From contig NW_023501150.1 in NCBI RefSeq assembly GCF_014066305.1, positions 1 through 64,000 of the forward strand: DNA of 64,000 nucleotides, in the 5' to 3' direction. The stretch is from Letharia columbiana (lineage: Eukaryota > Ascomycota > Lecanoromycetes > Lecanorales > Parmeliaceae). The notes beneath the pieces were generated by a model. It was not told where the DNA came from, made no database searches, and saw only the letters and a list, made by a program, of their open reading frames with translations. The translations under genes and the position numbers were made by a program. The first letter of the stretch is position 1. The number at the start of each line of letters is the position of its first letter. Below, piece after piece: positions 22,761-33,387 of the stretch.

Positions 22761-23612
22761 CTAACGCCCACTACTAAGACGAGCATAGCAAACCGGACAC
22801 CCGTTGCCATACATGAAATGTACAACGCTTGCAGAATGTGGTTCCGTCCTCGCTTTATGCACCTTACAGTTCTTTGGGCATGCCGACAACGATTGTTCCA
22901 GCAGCACCTGAACACGCTTGCCTGCATATTCGCTCCAAGAATCCTCGCAAGGTATAAGTAAACGCCATCCACTTCCATGCTTTGAGCATCTTGCATCCAA
23001 GTCTCCATTTGCTTCAACAGTCGTCCGAGCGCAAGTTGCCCGAGAGAATCCATGTAGATAGCGGAAGATACCCATGCGGTACAGATTTAAGAGTTGGTCG
23101 AAATGAACGTTGATGGTTAACGATATCTTGGGACATCCGGCCAGTATGTTGAAGGTGCGAAAATGGCTGTGATTGTATGATAGTGAGCCAGTGGAGAAAA
23201 CAACGTTTCGAAGCGCCTTTTGACCGTCAGGGCCGAGCTTTTTCAACCATTGCCAATGGCTGTTGGTGCCGCAGATCTCGAATGTGTTGAGTGAAAGGAA
23301 GATTGGGTAAGCTTCGAGATTGGCTTGGCGACTTGTTGTTAAGAGGGCAATGGAATCGTTCTTGGACTTTCCGTCGGCCTTCGTTCTCTTTACAAGGCGC
23401 AACGGCTGCTTGTCCTCGATTAGAACATAGTTGTAGACTTCTCGACGAAGTTCTAGTGGGAGCTTGAAGAAGGGAAAAAACCGCAGTCCGTCATCGGGCA
23501 GCGCTCCGTTTCCTTCATCGACAGGATAGGCTAGGCCATGAAGCATGGATACGCTTGTTCCAGGCACGGAACCAATGCTATCACCTTGCAGGAAGCTGGG
23601 TGTGTTCCCCAT
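22761..23612 (-). CDS. 2EXR / F-box-like domain protein (283 aa)
   Basis: A single exon; I start at MGNTPSFLQG (23612) rather than the upstream alternative at 23708 because the leader is low in conservation. The core FKLPLELRREVYNYVLIEDK (about residues 52-71) is the F-box-like helix typical of fungal 2EXR proteins, followed by LTTSRQANLEAYPIFLSLNTFEICG and WLKKLGPDGQKALRNVVFSTG. The C-terminus has several Cys and His residues, ending FMYGNGCPVCYARLSSGR. These proteins are numerous in filamentous ascomycetes and are presumed substrate adaptors or protein-interaction modules; no function is established for this one. A shifted overlapping frame at 22682-23053 is less coherent and I left it out. 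Confidence 0.75.
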   Translation of the reverse strand: MGNTPSFLQGDSIGSVPGTSVSMLHGLAYPVDEGNGALPDDGLRFFPFFKLPLELRREVYNYVLIEDKQPLRLVKRTKADGKSKNDSIALLTTSRQANLEAYPIFLSLNTFEICGTNSHWQWLKKLGPDGQKALRNVVFSTGSLSYNHSHFRTFNILAGCPKISLTINVHFDQLLNLYRMGIFRYLHGFSRATCARTTVEANGDLDARCSKHGSGWRLLIPCEDSWSEYAGKRVQVLLEQSLSACPKNCKVHKARTEPHSASVVHFMYGNGCPVCYARLSSGR

Positions 23613-23719
23613 CACGGCGTGGGATTGAGTGTAGGATAAGGTGTTTGTGGATTGATAAAGACAGGTCGAAGATTTGACCCTCTGGTGTCGTGACGTCTGA
23701 ACTGTCATGACACGGTATT

Positions 23720-26700
23720 CGGCAACGTGCTTGACTGTATTGTGATCGAATACTGTTGCTCCAATGCCCGTCAGAGGTGGCTGTTTTGCGAGTGAATTTA
23801 ATTGACGTGGTTATGAGGTGTTGTCTGCCGTGACCGAAATTCAGCCTGACAAAGGGACAAAACCAATCTACGTAATTCGCGTTCCTTCTTTACGGTGATG
23901 CCTCAAGTTGCCAGGCACCAAGATTTGTCTGACCAGGAGGACGGGTTCTGCGTGTGCGTATTAGGGATTGAGAGTGGGAGTGGTGGCGGTGCTGTAGATA
24001 AACACCTGTCGAGTATGTGAGTGATGTCGACCCACGCAGTGTCAGTGTACAATCAGAATCCAGCGCTAAGGTATTTCTGTATTGAAAGAACGCCAAGGGC
24101 CGTCGAGTGGAAATGGATGCTGTTGATGTTGAGGTCAAGTAAGACATCATGCAAGGTCGTGCATATTTAATGCAAGCTTAATGCATGAACATTAGCGTCT
24201 CTGCACAAAAGATCCTGAATCCTTGGCGCTGAGAAAATCGCACACACCCCATCAAGAATAGTAGTGAATAGCTTCATCTTCTTCAATATCGTAATTCTAG
24301 AACTACCATGGTAACTGGTAAAGTTCCTATATATCTCGCTTAACCATTGCCTGGTATCTAAATTCAAGGCTTCGGTTTTTTAATGAAGGAGTAATCACGT
24401 AGCGTCTGATCCCCGAGCGAATGAAGAAGGGAAGTTGCAGGTATTATGCGCCGATTATAAATCCGATAAATCCGACATAGATAGGTTTACTTATAAAAAA
24501 AAAAAAAGGTAAAAAAGAAAAAAAAAAATTTATTAAACTACATTAAGCCATTAAAAACTTTCACCTTTTAGACTACCACTACCACTCAAATAGCCTACTA
24601 CCATAGTCTATTATAGTGGCCAATGCCACGTGACCATAGTCGCTCCGACGCCCATTAAATGGGGTCTCAGGTGATACACATGGCGTACACGAAGTGCAAT
24701 AAAAAACGCCCGCAGTCGACCAAAGTAGCTCTACCCACGTTTCTTCGATCGATTCGAGATCACCTTCATTGACCATCACTCTGTCGGGTCTTCGAGGTAG
24801 ACCTACCGCAAGCCGTGGAACCTTGGACTGGCGTCTTCAAGTCTGCTATACTGATTGCACGTTTCACCTCGGGCCCTTGCTCAATGAGATACGGCAGTCT
24901 TTTGACGTCGCAGGCTTTCAGGTCGCTGGATATAGAGAAACAGGTCCTGACCATTATGTTGTCCTCCTGAGTACCATGCACGCTTTGATCAGACCGCGTG
25001 AGGCCATTCGAGACCCCAGACAACCCGGCAAACTTCGAGAACCAGGTCCACCACTGTTTGAGACCAAAGACATCATCCAAAAGTTTGAGAACTTTGTGTT
25101 TGCAGAAGACATCAGGCTGGAGAGGTTGAGCCTCTGTGAATTAGGGCTCCAGAGGAAGATTAGGAGATTTGGTACAGAGGCCAGACTGCAAGAAGTTTGC
25201 AGCGTGCCTTTGCCTTGACTCACCACCTTTGTGCCCCTCCGACACCTGTAGCGTCTATGGTGCTTTGGAGCCATATTACAGTTAAGGGGCTTCTACGGTG
25301 GTAAAGGCAATGGTACCAAAAGTAGCGTTCCCATCTTTTCCCGCTGCGATGGTGAATCCCATATACAAGGCATTGAGATCGGTGCTGAAGTTTTCGGTTC
25401 TACCGCTGTCAGAACATGAATGGGGCGCCACTTTTTCTGAGAGAAGTTGGCTAGGATAATGCCGATTCGAGATGTTGGTGTTATCGTTGAACTTGTAAGC
25501 TAGGAGTCGAATTCTGGCTCTCATTTCGGTGGAGCCTGGTGGAGCGCTCGGGATGCCGAGCACCAATAGTCATAACGCCATGAGACCGTGATTGGCGAAA
25601 AAGAATCCCAGTTTAGGCAAAGATAGTGTGCCAACTCTTGTGTTTTCCAGTATGCTGGGCCGTCGTTACTGGAACGAAAACAGGGCACCAGCTTTCGGAA
25701 TGGAGTCTGGCCAGGCGTGCATTCTGCTGTGACATAGATGGGTCTCTAGGCTAGACCTACTTTGGGATCGCAGGCAGTGTAGTGTTGCAGGCTAAGGTGG
25801 GCAGGGGAGGAGTTGATGGTAGATTTGCCTTCGCGATGGGGAGGCGACTTGATGTTTATGTTGTACGCACGAGATGACTTGCATCCCAGAAGTCGAAGGC
25901 ACTTAGACGTTTCAATTTGTATAGGCTACCACAAGGATTAAGAAGATTGCGTTAGGCATGTGCATCGGCGTGTAGCCAAACACACTTTCCCTTGCGAAAT
26001 GGGAATGAGCGTCCGATTAGTCGTCTTCGAGTGATCTTGGCACGGTATTATGATTTTTGAACACCCAGCTGCTACAGAGCGGTTGGTGGGGACTCCGTCA
26101 ACACATGGCCCCGGTGGTGCCGTCAAGAAAGGCAAGTCTTATTTGACGAACGCACAGAATCACGGTCTGCAGAAGGGCGGAAAGTTATCTGCTTGACTAT
26201 TGCAGTGCTTATGGACTCTCCCTCAAAGGATGAAGAGCTGTCCGGGACTCACTCGCAGCGTAGCTCATGCTGACCCCTTCATCTGTCCGCAAGTAGTGGA
26301 TGACTTGCCTAGTCCCCGCCCCAGATGAAATAGCCGATATTGCTCCTCCATTTCTTGTTAAGTCATTCTCAGCTTGGCAGCTCCAAACCAGGAGTACCCT
26401 CCCATTCCCGCCTTGATTCTCAGCGCGCGTTAGGAATGCTGGCGACTTGCGAATCTCGTAATGCGATCTTCCCGAAGGGTAGGAAAGAGTCCGCGATTCG
26501 TGAACTCTTTGCGGAGAGAACAAGCATCTCTGCATAGTGGCTCATGTGCCTTGTCAGCAATAAGATGCAACGTTTGGAGGATTTGGTCACAAATCTAGCG
26601 GGCGCAGTGTTCGCGCGATGGTGCTACACAAGTCCTTGAGTAAGTGCCCTAACAACCGCTTATTGTAATATGTGTATCCTAAATCCCAGCATCTCAAGTT

Positions 26701-28640
26701 GATTGACGTTTAACATTCTGTATTAGCAGGGCGCTTAAAACGCATCAATGACCGTGCTTTCTTTTCCTGTAGTCAAGATACTTCACAGAATCCAACTCTC
26801 AATAAGCAAGGGTGCTAGATTTCACAATCCGGGGCAGGGGTCAACACACTGGGTTGCAGGTATGCCAAATCGGCAGTATATAAGTAAGCGTATATGGTAG
26901 GTGTAGAGCTGTGGAGATGCAGTGGGGCACGGTGGGAAGCCAGGAATTTGGATGGACAATTAGATGACTGCCAGGGGGTATTATTGAGAGTCCTAAGGAC
27001 CGCTAGGTGGGTCTGAAAGTTGGAGAAGAGAAGGGAGGAGGTTCAGACTACCTCATGTTTCACACAATTCGACAACGCGATCGGCGCTAAGACCAGGGTC
27101 ACGTGAAGTATCTGTTAGCCAGCTCTTCGACGCCACTCGTCCACGGTCTTCATCCATGGAAGGGTACGCTATCCATGAACATATGCGAACATTCATAGCA
27201 CCCTACTATGAGTCTTGTGAACGAGAAATTTCCGAGTCTGGGCACCGTTTCTATGGAACGAGTAGTCCTGTTCTACGTCTCACCTGACCCAAGTCAGCTC
27301 GGGGGCTGAGCCAGCAAGATCTGCGGTAGAACATATAAGCCATAATAAGGCTAACAAAATCTAGGTACGCATCTTTCGATGAGAAGCTTTTGACCTCTCG
27401 AGGCAATTACCGCCGTCCATTGCATAAGGCTGGGATGCAGCTAGTCACTAGATGCATATGAACGTTGTGAGGTCACGTTTGAGGCGCTTCAAAATTAGCA
27501 ATAATTAACGGACGAAAAGACGCCTCGTGAGCCGCAGTACGCCATCCTTTACGGCAGTGCTTCCTCAACACTGCGTTTGGTCGATTGGGCAGCCGATACA
27601 GAACTCCAGGCCAATCCGCCCAGTATTCACATGTTCTTCACAGGAATTCGCAGTATCTGCTCTAGATGAAGCGCCAATACGACTATCATCTGGATCCTAG
27701 AATTCAACCCACGGAAGAGTCCCCGCCTGTGCCTAGGTAGATGAAAGGATTCGACACGGATCAGGGACTAATGTCCGTTTTCTGAACGGGGAGTCGTTAT
27801 GCACGTCGGGCTTACGTGCGCAAGCGCGGAGAGTGTTCGGTCGAATCAAATGACCCCACGAGTAAGACCGGAATGAAGAGCCCCTATTTCCTTCTCCTTG
27901 AATTTGGCGGTACTGGTGCCATACAAGATATGAGTAGTGCCTACCTTAACGCATGATGATCTAACCCTGTGTTGCATTAACTGATAAGCTGTGCTTCGAA
28001 TACAGCCTCAGGAAAAGGGGTTTTTGCAACCTTCACGTTCCCAAGGCTTTTGCTGTAAGTCTTAATCTGCAAAGTTGCTCATGGCCCTAGCTCGCGGATG
28101 ATTAGATGATGTGGCATCATTGTCCGGTTCCCATTCATTCGGCCGTTACAGTTCGCTTCGAGTAACCTCCTTTCGGCATCTCCGCCTTGTCGGGCCTTTG
28201 GATATCGCCTCGTACCAGAAGACGTCTTTTGCATGAAGGGTGCTCCAGTCCCAGCACTTGAGTAGTCGGCAGAACGACAGTGCCTTGCCTAATTTCATGT
28301 AGCCACCATTGGATCGATGGCAATGCTACCGAACGAGGCTGAGCGACGCCTCGAGTTCCATTTAATGCGGTCAGCTGCTGGTTTCAGTGCGCAGCCTAGT
28401 CAGATTGAGGATCCTACCATCAATGATTCTCTCATCTTTCCCCAGCTGCCTTGAATTTCTTGGAAATTCTGAATCAGGTATACACCAACTCGCCGATCAG
28501 ATCGACTGCACCCACTTTGCAATTACAGTCTTGTGGACTATTCGTATGATGAAATCATCATCAGCGTAATCTCCAATCGCTGGTTGTGTTTGGAACACAC
28601 TTAGCCCAAGATCCGCGTCAATCGTCCAGCCTGTTCCCTA
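23720..28640. other. Long gene-poor region (about 4.9 kb)
   Basis: No gene could be supported. An A/T-rich patch with A runs lies at 24490-24560. Minus-strand frames at 24766-25080 and 25282-25566 read moderately well (the latter contains STDLNALYMGFTIAAGKDG) but have no family and no splice partners. The remainder (25.6-28.6 kb) has only short frames, as in decayed sequence. It may hide a non-coding RNA or fast-evolving small secreted proteins that I cannot see. Confidence 0.4.
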
Positions 28641-28646
28641 GCCAAC

Positions 28647-29503
28647 ATGAACGCAGTATCAGGGAACTTTAGTTATCCTCCTCAAAACAGCAACCTCAAA
28701 TTCGACTTCAGAGACAGTATAGTGGCTTCTTGGGTGAGCGATGATTTTTACGCTACCCAGGGGGTTCTTACCCTATGGTACTATATCACGGATGCCCCGG
28801 CAAATTGGACGTTGAGTATGTCGTATATTATCTCTCCTCCCCACAATCCACCGCTACAATCCAGGGTCGATGTCAGTGATTAACAGCGAAGACTAATGAA
28901 ACGTTCCCTTGTTCCATAGGTGGTGTGATAGAAGCCGTGCCGGCAAATGGCTCGAAAAGTGTCGCTCTAGACGTTGGTACCACTTCAGATTTTCTTGGAC
29001 AATTCAATATCAATTACAACACCAACGATGGAATCCAGCAAAAGTACGACAGTGCGATATTCAACGTCGTTCACGACCTTGGGGAGATCTCTCAAACGAT
29101 GACATGGAACCTGCAAGCTCTTTCCACCACCTCGTCGGGCTCTCCTACCCCCTCGAAACTTCAGGCCGCATCCACCCACGGGTCAATGACCACCTCAACC
29201 ACGCCGTCAGCTTTAACAATAACAGGGCCATCAAAAACATCCTATCCCAATCCTCACCTAGCAGCCGCAATTGGTCTGGGAGTTGGCATACCATTCGGTA
29301 TCGCAATGATATGTCTCGTTGGCTTTCTGATTTGGAAGAAGACGAACTCAGACCGCAGAAGGTCCCAAGCAGCGTCCCAGACGCCGGCTACCTTTGTGAA
29401 GGGGGAGAAGATTATGGGAGAGTTGGACGCCCATCAGAGACATCTTGAACTGTCTGTTGGCCGAATAGATGCGGAATTGGATGCTAGTCGCTCGACGCTT
29501 TAA
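28647..29503 (+). CDS. Single-pass membrane protein with Thr/Ser-rich stalk (250 aa)
   Basis: Exon 1 (28647-28815) and exon 2 (28920-29503) join in frame across a 104-nt GT-AG intron. The N-terminal ectodomain has possible N-glycosylation sites (NFSYPP, NWTL, NGSKSV) and a WxL..W pattern typical of small beta-sandwich ectodomains. Next come a Thr/Ser/Pro-rich stalk (about residues 135-175), a transmembrane helix LAAAIGLGVGIPFGIAMICLV near residues 180-205, a basic stop-transfer (WKKTNSDRRR) and a short cytoplasmic tail. No signal peptide is visible at the chosen ATG, so a 5' exon may be missing. The architecture resembles cell-wall-sensor or mucin-like proteins at the cell surface. I do not recognise a named family. 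Confidence 0.65.
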
Positions 29504-30239
29504 GGCGCGTTTTTCTACGGCGCTGCTGCTGTTCTCTTGTGCCGTTTTTTGTTAACAACATGTCTATTGCGCGGACTCCTCAGTAATCAGCGTTAGCATG
29601 CTGAGAGGATGTGGATCTCTAGTAGTAAAATGTCATTGAAGTGATCTACGTCAGAGTGTTGTTTCCCATTTCAGCTAGTATACTGTAATGGTATCAATTG
29701 TCCTTTCACAAAAAGCGGGCTTGCATACGCTAACCATCTGCCAAGGGTCAACACGTTCCACGAGTTTAGATTAATCTCAAGCCAAAGACTACAGCGGGGG
29801 TCAACTCAGATCGAAATCATATTGGAAGAGACCTTGACTATGACCTGAAGTTGAATCTTCAAGACAGAGTCCAAGTCATGGGTCAGAATAAGAGCAGGGA
29901 CTTGAGATGGTAATGGGAGGGGAAGGTGTGAGCGAGCTGGTGTATCAAAAGGCCCAAGTCTATTTCCCGCAGAGAAGAGGTTTGTGAATACACGACACCG
30001 CCCATTCCTATACCAAAGCGCTCTATCCCACGACCGCGGTTCTTCGCCCACGTCCAGCGCCCTTGTCCTCGCAAAGTCCACCCATCCCAGGTCCGCCACA
30101 GTTACGACCTGGCCTTTACTCGCCACAGTGATAGTGGGTCACATGATAAGCCCCTGTTTCAGGGCATTGTCGGGACCCCTGCAAGGGGTGGGAGACAGGT
30201 ATCCAGTACGAGCATAGAGCCACCTGTTTTGCACCTGTC

Positions 30240-30385
30240 AATGGCTCTTCATTCGATTTCATCTCTTTCAGAGCCATTGCCTACTTTTTGTCCGACCTAC
30301 CCACACCTGTACATAGCTAGCTACCATTTCACTCCAGGTCTATGCCATAGACATGGGAATTTCCTTGCGCTGGGGTACGAGAAAT
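30240..30385 (-). pseudogene. 5' fragment of an ankyrin-family gene (promoter plus start codon)
   Basis: On the minus strand, ATG at 30277 opens MALKEMKSNEEPLTGA, nearly the same as MALKENNSNEEPTTGA, the start of the ankyrin relic at 47167. The homology continues upstream of the ATG: CTCTTTCAGAGCCAT, CCCACACCT, TTTCACTCCAGGT, AGACATGGGA and GCGCTGGGG occur in the same order in both places (plus-strand view 30247-30375 and 47139-47260). After about 16 codons the similarity is lost. It is therefore a truncated copy of the gene's front end. Confidence 0.6.
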
Positions 30386-30996
30386 ATGCCTGTTCAGGCT
30401 TGCTATCCCCGTCGTCAGACGGCCCAACCACTATTTACACTCTGTGTGGGCCCCTATGTCTGCATGTGACGCGTGTTTTTCATGAATGGGACAACCAACA
30501 CATCCATTCTCTTATTATCAAGATCCTGCCGCTGCGAAAGCGACGCACGGTCCGCTGAGGCTTTGATCACCCTGTACGCCTAACGGTTTTAGCTACCTGT
30601 AGCATTTAAGCATACAGCGCTGCCAAGTTTCGCTTTATACTTGTCGGGCAGGTTCGGCAGATACAGGACATTTTGGACGCAGTGTAGTACAACTTCCTTC
30701 TTCATCGGACGTTGATTGAAAACAGTGTAGCTTCCTCCTTTCTCTAGTGCCGATGGTTGGATCCCCTTTTCCTTGATCGCTTCGACGTGTTGTTTCTTCT
30801 GATTTCCGAGACCGAGCTATTGCAGTGTGCAATTTGGCAGTCCTTTCGAATGGATCATCGCTCTGTTGGAGAGTCCCGAATCAGCGTGGCCTAGTCGAGA
30901 AGATTTAATGTTGTCGGAAAAGTCCCGACCAAGTCTTCAATCCTGGCCCAAAAAGAGCGTATACACAGCGTACAAAGTCGCTTGAGATTTATGAAA

Positions 30997-31018
30997 GCTT
31001 CACCACTTCCTCTGCAGT
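30997..31018. repeat. 21-bp dispersed repeat, copy 1
   Basis: AAGCTTCACCACTTCCTCTGC occurs here and again at about 31292-31312, both followed by a CAA..(A)GGACCTC-like sequence. On the minus strand this copy would encode TAEEVVKLS. It is probably a decayed duplicated exon or element. Confidence 0.5.
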
Positions 31019-31290
31019 ATCAATCAGGACCTCTTTGAACTCGGCGCTGTGTGAGGACACTCACTTGTCGCAATACCCAAAGATTGTGAAACCGTCCAAA
31101 AAACGTGGACTATGGACAGTGATACCGTTAAGAAAGCCCCGCACCACTGGTCATTGGTTACGCTTCCAATGTTATCGCAATTCTGTAGTAGTTGCTGGCG
31201 ATACTCGAACTCCTAGATTTACCCTTTGCGTCTCTAGTTCCAAAACGAGATATCCCAATAACCCCTCGCACTGACGGCTACGGGTTGTCT

Positions 31291-31313
31291 CAAGCTTCAC
31301 CACTTCCTCTGCG
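31291..31313. repeat. 21-bp dispersed repeat, copy 2
   Basis: Second copy, about 295 bp from the first and in the same orientation. The flanking similarity is weaker and out of frame with the first copy. Confidence 0.5.
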
Positions 31314-32762
31314 TACCAACAAGACCTCCACGTAGATGAAACCCACGCGAATCACAAACCAGCTATACATGAACGCCTTCCGCACTGTGCGTACATGAGT
31401 GTTACAGCTAAAACTCTTCCCAATGACCCCTAGCAGTAGGCCTGACGATCCTTCACACAATGCCCAGAGCTTTTCGTAGACAGCCACGACATGCACAGCC
31501 TATTGAATGGAGGCCCAGCAATGGATTTGGCTTTTACCGGCTGCCAATTCTTACTGCGTAACTTGACGGTGGATACCAAACGCGCTTTCGGGGCCTCGAC
31601 TCGACACGGCGGGCATACATGATCATGATTCATTCCTAAGGGCCTCACAACATAGCTGTATATGTCGACTCCATCACTCGGAATGAAGGACCTGGCGTTA
31701 CGTGTCCTTCGTCAATTTTTTGACATCCTGAGAATCTAGGTAGACTTGACTGGGCTTGCGACTTCCGAGTAAAGGAGCGGACGGCGATGTCGGTGATTTC
31801 AGTTTGGGGTCATTGGACAGGAGCCGTTGCTGAGATGAAGATGTGAGAAATAATTCCGAAGAAACAGAACTGTGTGAGTGAGGATAGACTGGCTAGGATG
31901 GGTCCCCTCATGGCACTCGATCTTGTAACCTAGGTCTTGAAAATTCCATCGGTGGGAGGGTTTGAACGTTGATTATCGCCAGGGATTTTGCTTTCTCTCT
32001 CAATTACTATCGTAAAAACTTTGCGTTGAACTCTGAGACCCTTTTCAGTGATGCTAGCACATCTTCGATTTCCGAGACTTGCTTGGAAGAGTGCAAGTGC
32101 TGTATGAAAATCGTCGCGACCACTCTCCAGTTGTCCGACCTTGGCTCTCGGATATTCATAGCAGCCCTATGAGACAGGAGCTTATACCACATTCTTCGTC
32201 TCTTAACAGTTCATAGGATCTTCACCGTGATCTCAGGAAATACGATAGGAATTACTTGCTTATGTGGCGCGAGAATTTGATGCAGTAGCGACCAAACCAT
32301 ACCTTCCCAAGACTTGTGCATCACGCTCTAGCCTCGGTCCCAAAGAGAGAAGCCGAACATGTCAATGGTGTGTCACCCGTCCAAGACCGTACCGTAAATT
32401 TTTCATCAGCCGTCCATCTCTGTAGAGGGCAAGATACTTGCTCGCTTAATGAATGCATTTAGATTAGGATGTACCTCCATGGGATGATGCTGCTGTTGTT
32501 TGGGATGGACAATGAGTAGGCATGGGGCTGTACACGGAGGATCACCCGCTAAGACGGTATCTATAAGGTGGCTTGTAGACAAAAGCTGCAGTACCGGTAG
32601 TTTGATGGCTGATCTAAGGTGATGGTGGATGAAGAAGGCCAGGAAGACCCTTAGAAAGCAGACACGCTAACACTGGCGCACCTATGTACCGTGACGTTCA
32701 CCCGCTGCAGCCCACTCCACAAGACACTCCTGCAGAGAGAGGCTCATACCCACCCACCAACC

Positions 32763-33213
32763 ATGGCCCCGAACGACAATTTCATCTCCCGCGCCGTCAA
32801 CAACGGCATCGCCACCGCAGGCAACTACGCGGGCGGCGTCGTCGACGCGGCTGGCAAGAGCGTCTCGGGCACTGGGCGCGGTGTTGGCGACAGGTATGTA
32901 CCCTTCCTCCCGCTCTCCACGACACGCTTCCTTCCTTCCATCCCTTCCTTCCCCCCTTCACCTCCTCTCGACCATGTAAGCCTGACACCGACCCAGCGTC
33001 ACAAACGCGTCCAACAGCGCCGGCGGCTCCGCATCCAATTACGGCAACGCGGTCAAGGATTGGTCGAAGGCGGAGGGTCCGAGGGCGCAGACGGCGAGTA
33101 ATCCGTTGGGTGTGAGTGGTGGTAGCTATGGGGGGAAGAAGGCCGTTGTGGGGGGTGGGAGTATGGGGGGTGCGGGGGGGAAGGGGACGGCGGGGAATCC
33201 GTTGGGGTTGTGA
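32763..33213 (+). CDS. Small Gly/Ser/Asn-rich conserved fungal protein (115 aa)
   Basis: Exon 1 (32763-32893) and exon 2 (32997-33213) are joined by a 103-nt GTATGT...CAG intron with exact frame. The N-terminus is MAPNDNFISRAVNNGIATAG. The middle has GGVVDAAGKSVSGTGRGVGD and SVTNASNSAGGSASNYGNAVKDWSK, and the tail is Gly-rich, ending GTAGNPLGL. This pattern of alternating Gly/Ala/Ser/Asn with a few charges recurs in small conserved proteins of filamentous ascomycetes (from memory of the family; I give no name). It has no Cys, signal peptide or transmembrane helix and is presumably cytosolic and partly disordered. The second exon is strongly G-rich on the coding strand near 33150-33210. Confidence 0.8.
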
Positions 33214-33387
33214 GGGGTCAGTGGTGGGGAGTGGGCGTTGAGGAGGGGGTGGGGGGGGTACGATGGGTTGGATACAGGGCGCGGGGAGGGCGGTGGCGTT
33301 TGTTGGCACATGTTCGCGCGTTGGAAATGCGTATGCTGGGGGACCGAAAAGGGGAATTTAGTGAGATTCTGCTTTACAAAGGTTCTA

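Larger units (their letters stand above)
29504..32762. other. Gene-poor region with relics
   Basis: Apart from the dispersed fragments listed at 30240-30385 and around 31.0 and 31.3 kb, I see no supported gene. The minus-strand frame at 29806-30126 (MASKGQVVTVADLGWVDF) is a weak candidate only. Confidence 0.4.

Noticed and set aside
24769..25218. 149-codon plus-strand frame with an opposing minus-strand frame
   Set aside because: Neither strand shows a domain, and I could not decide between them.
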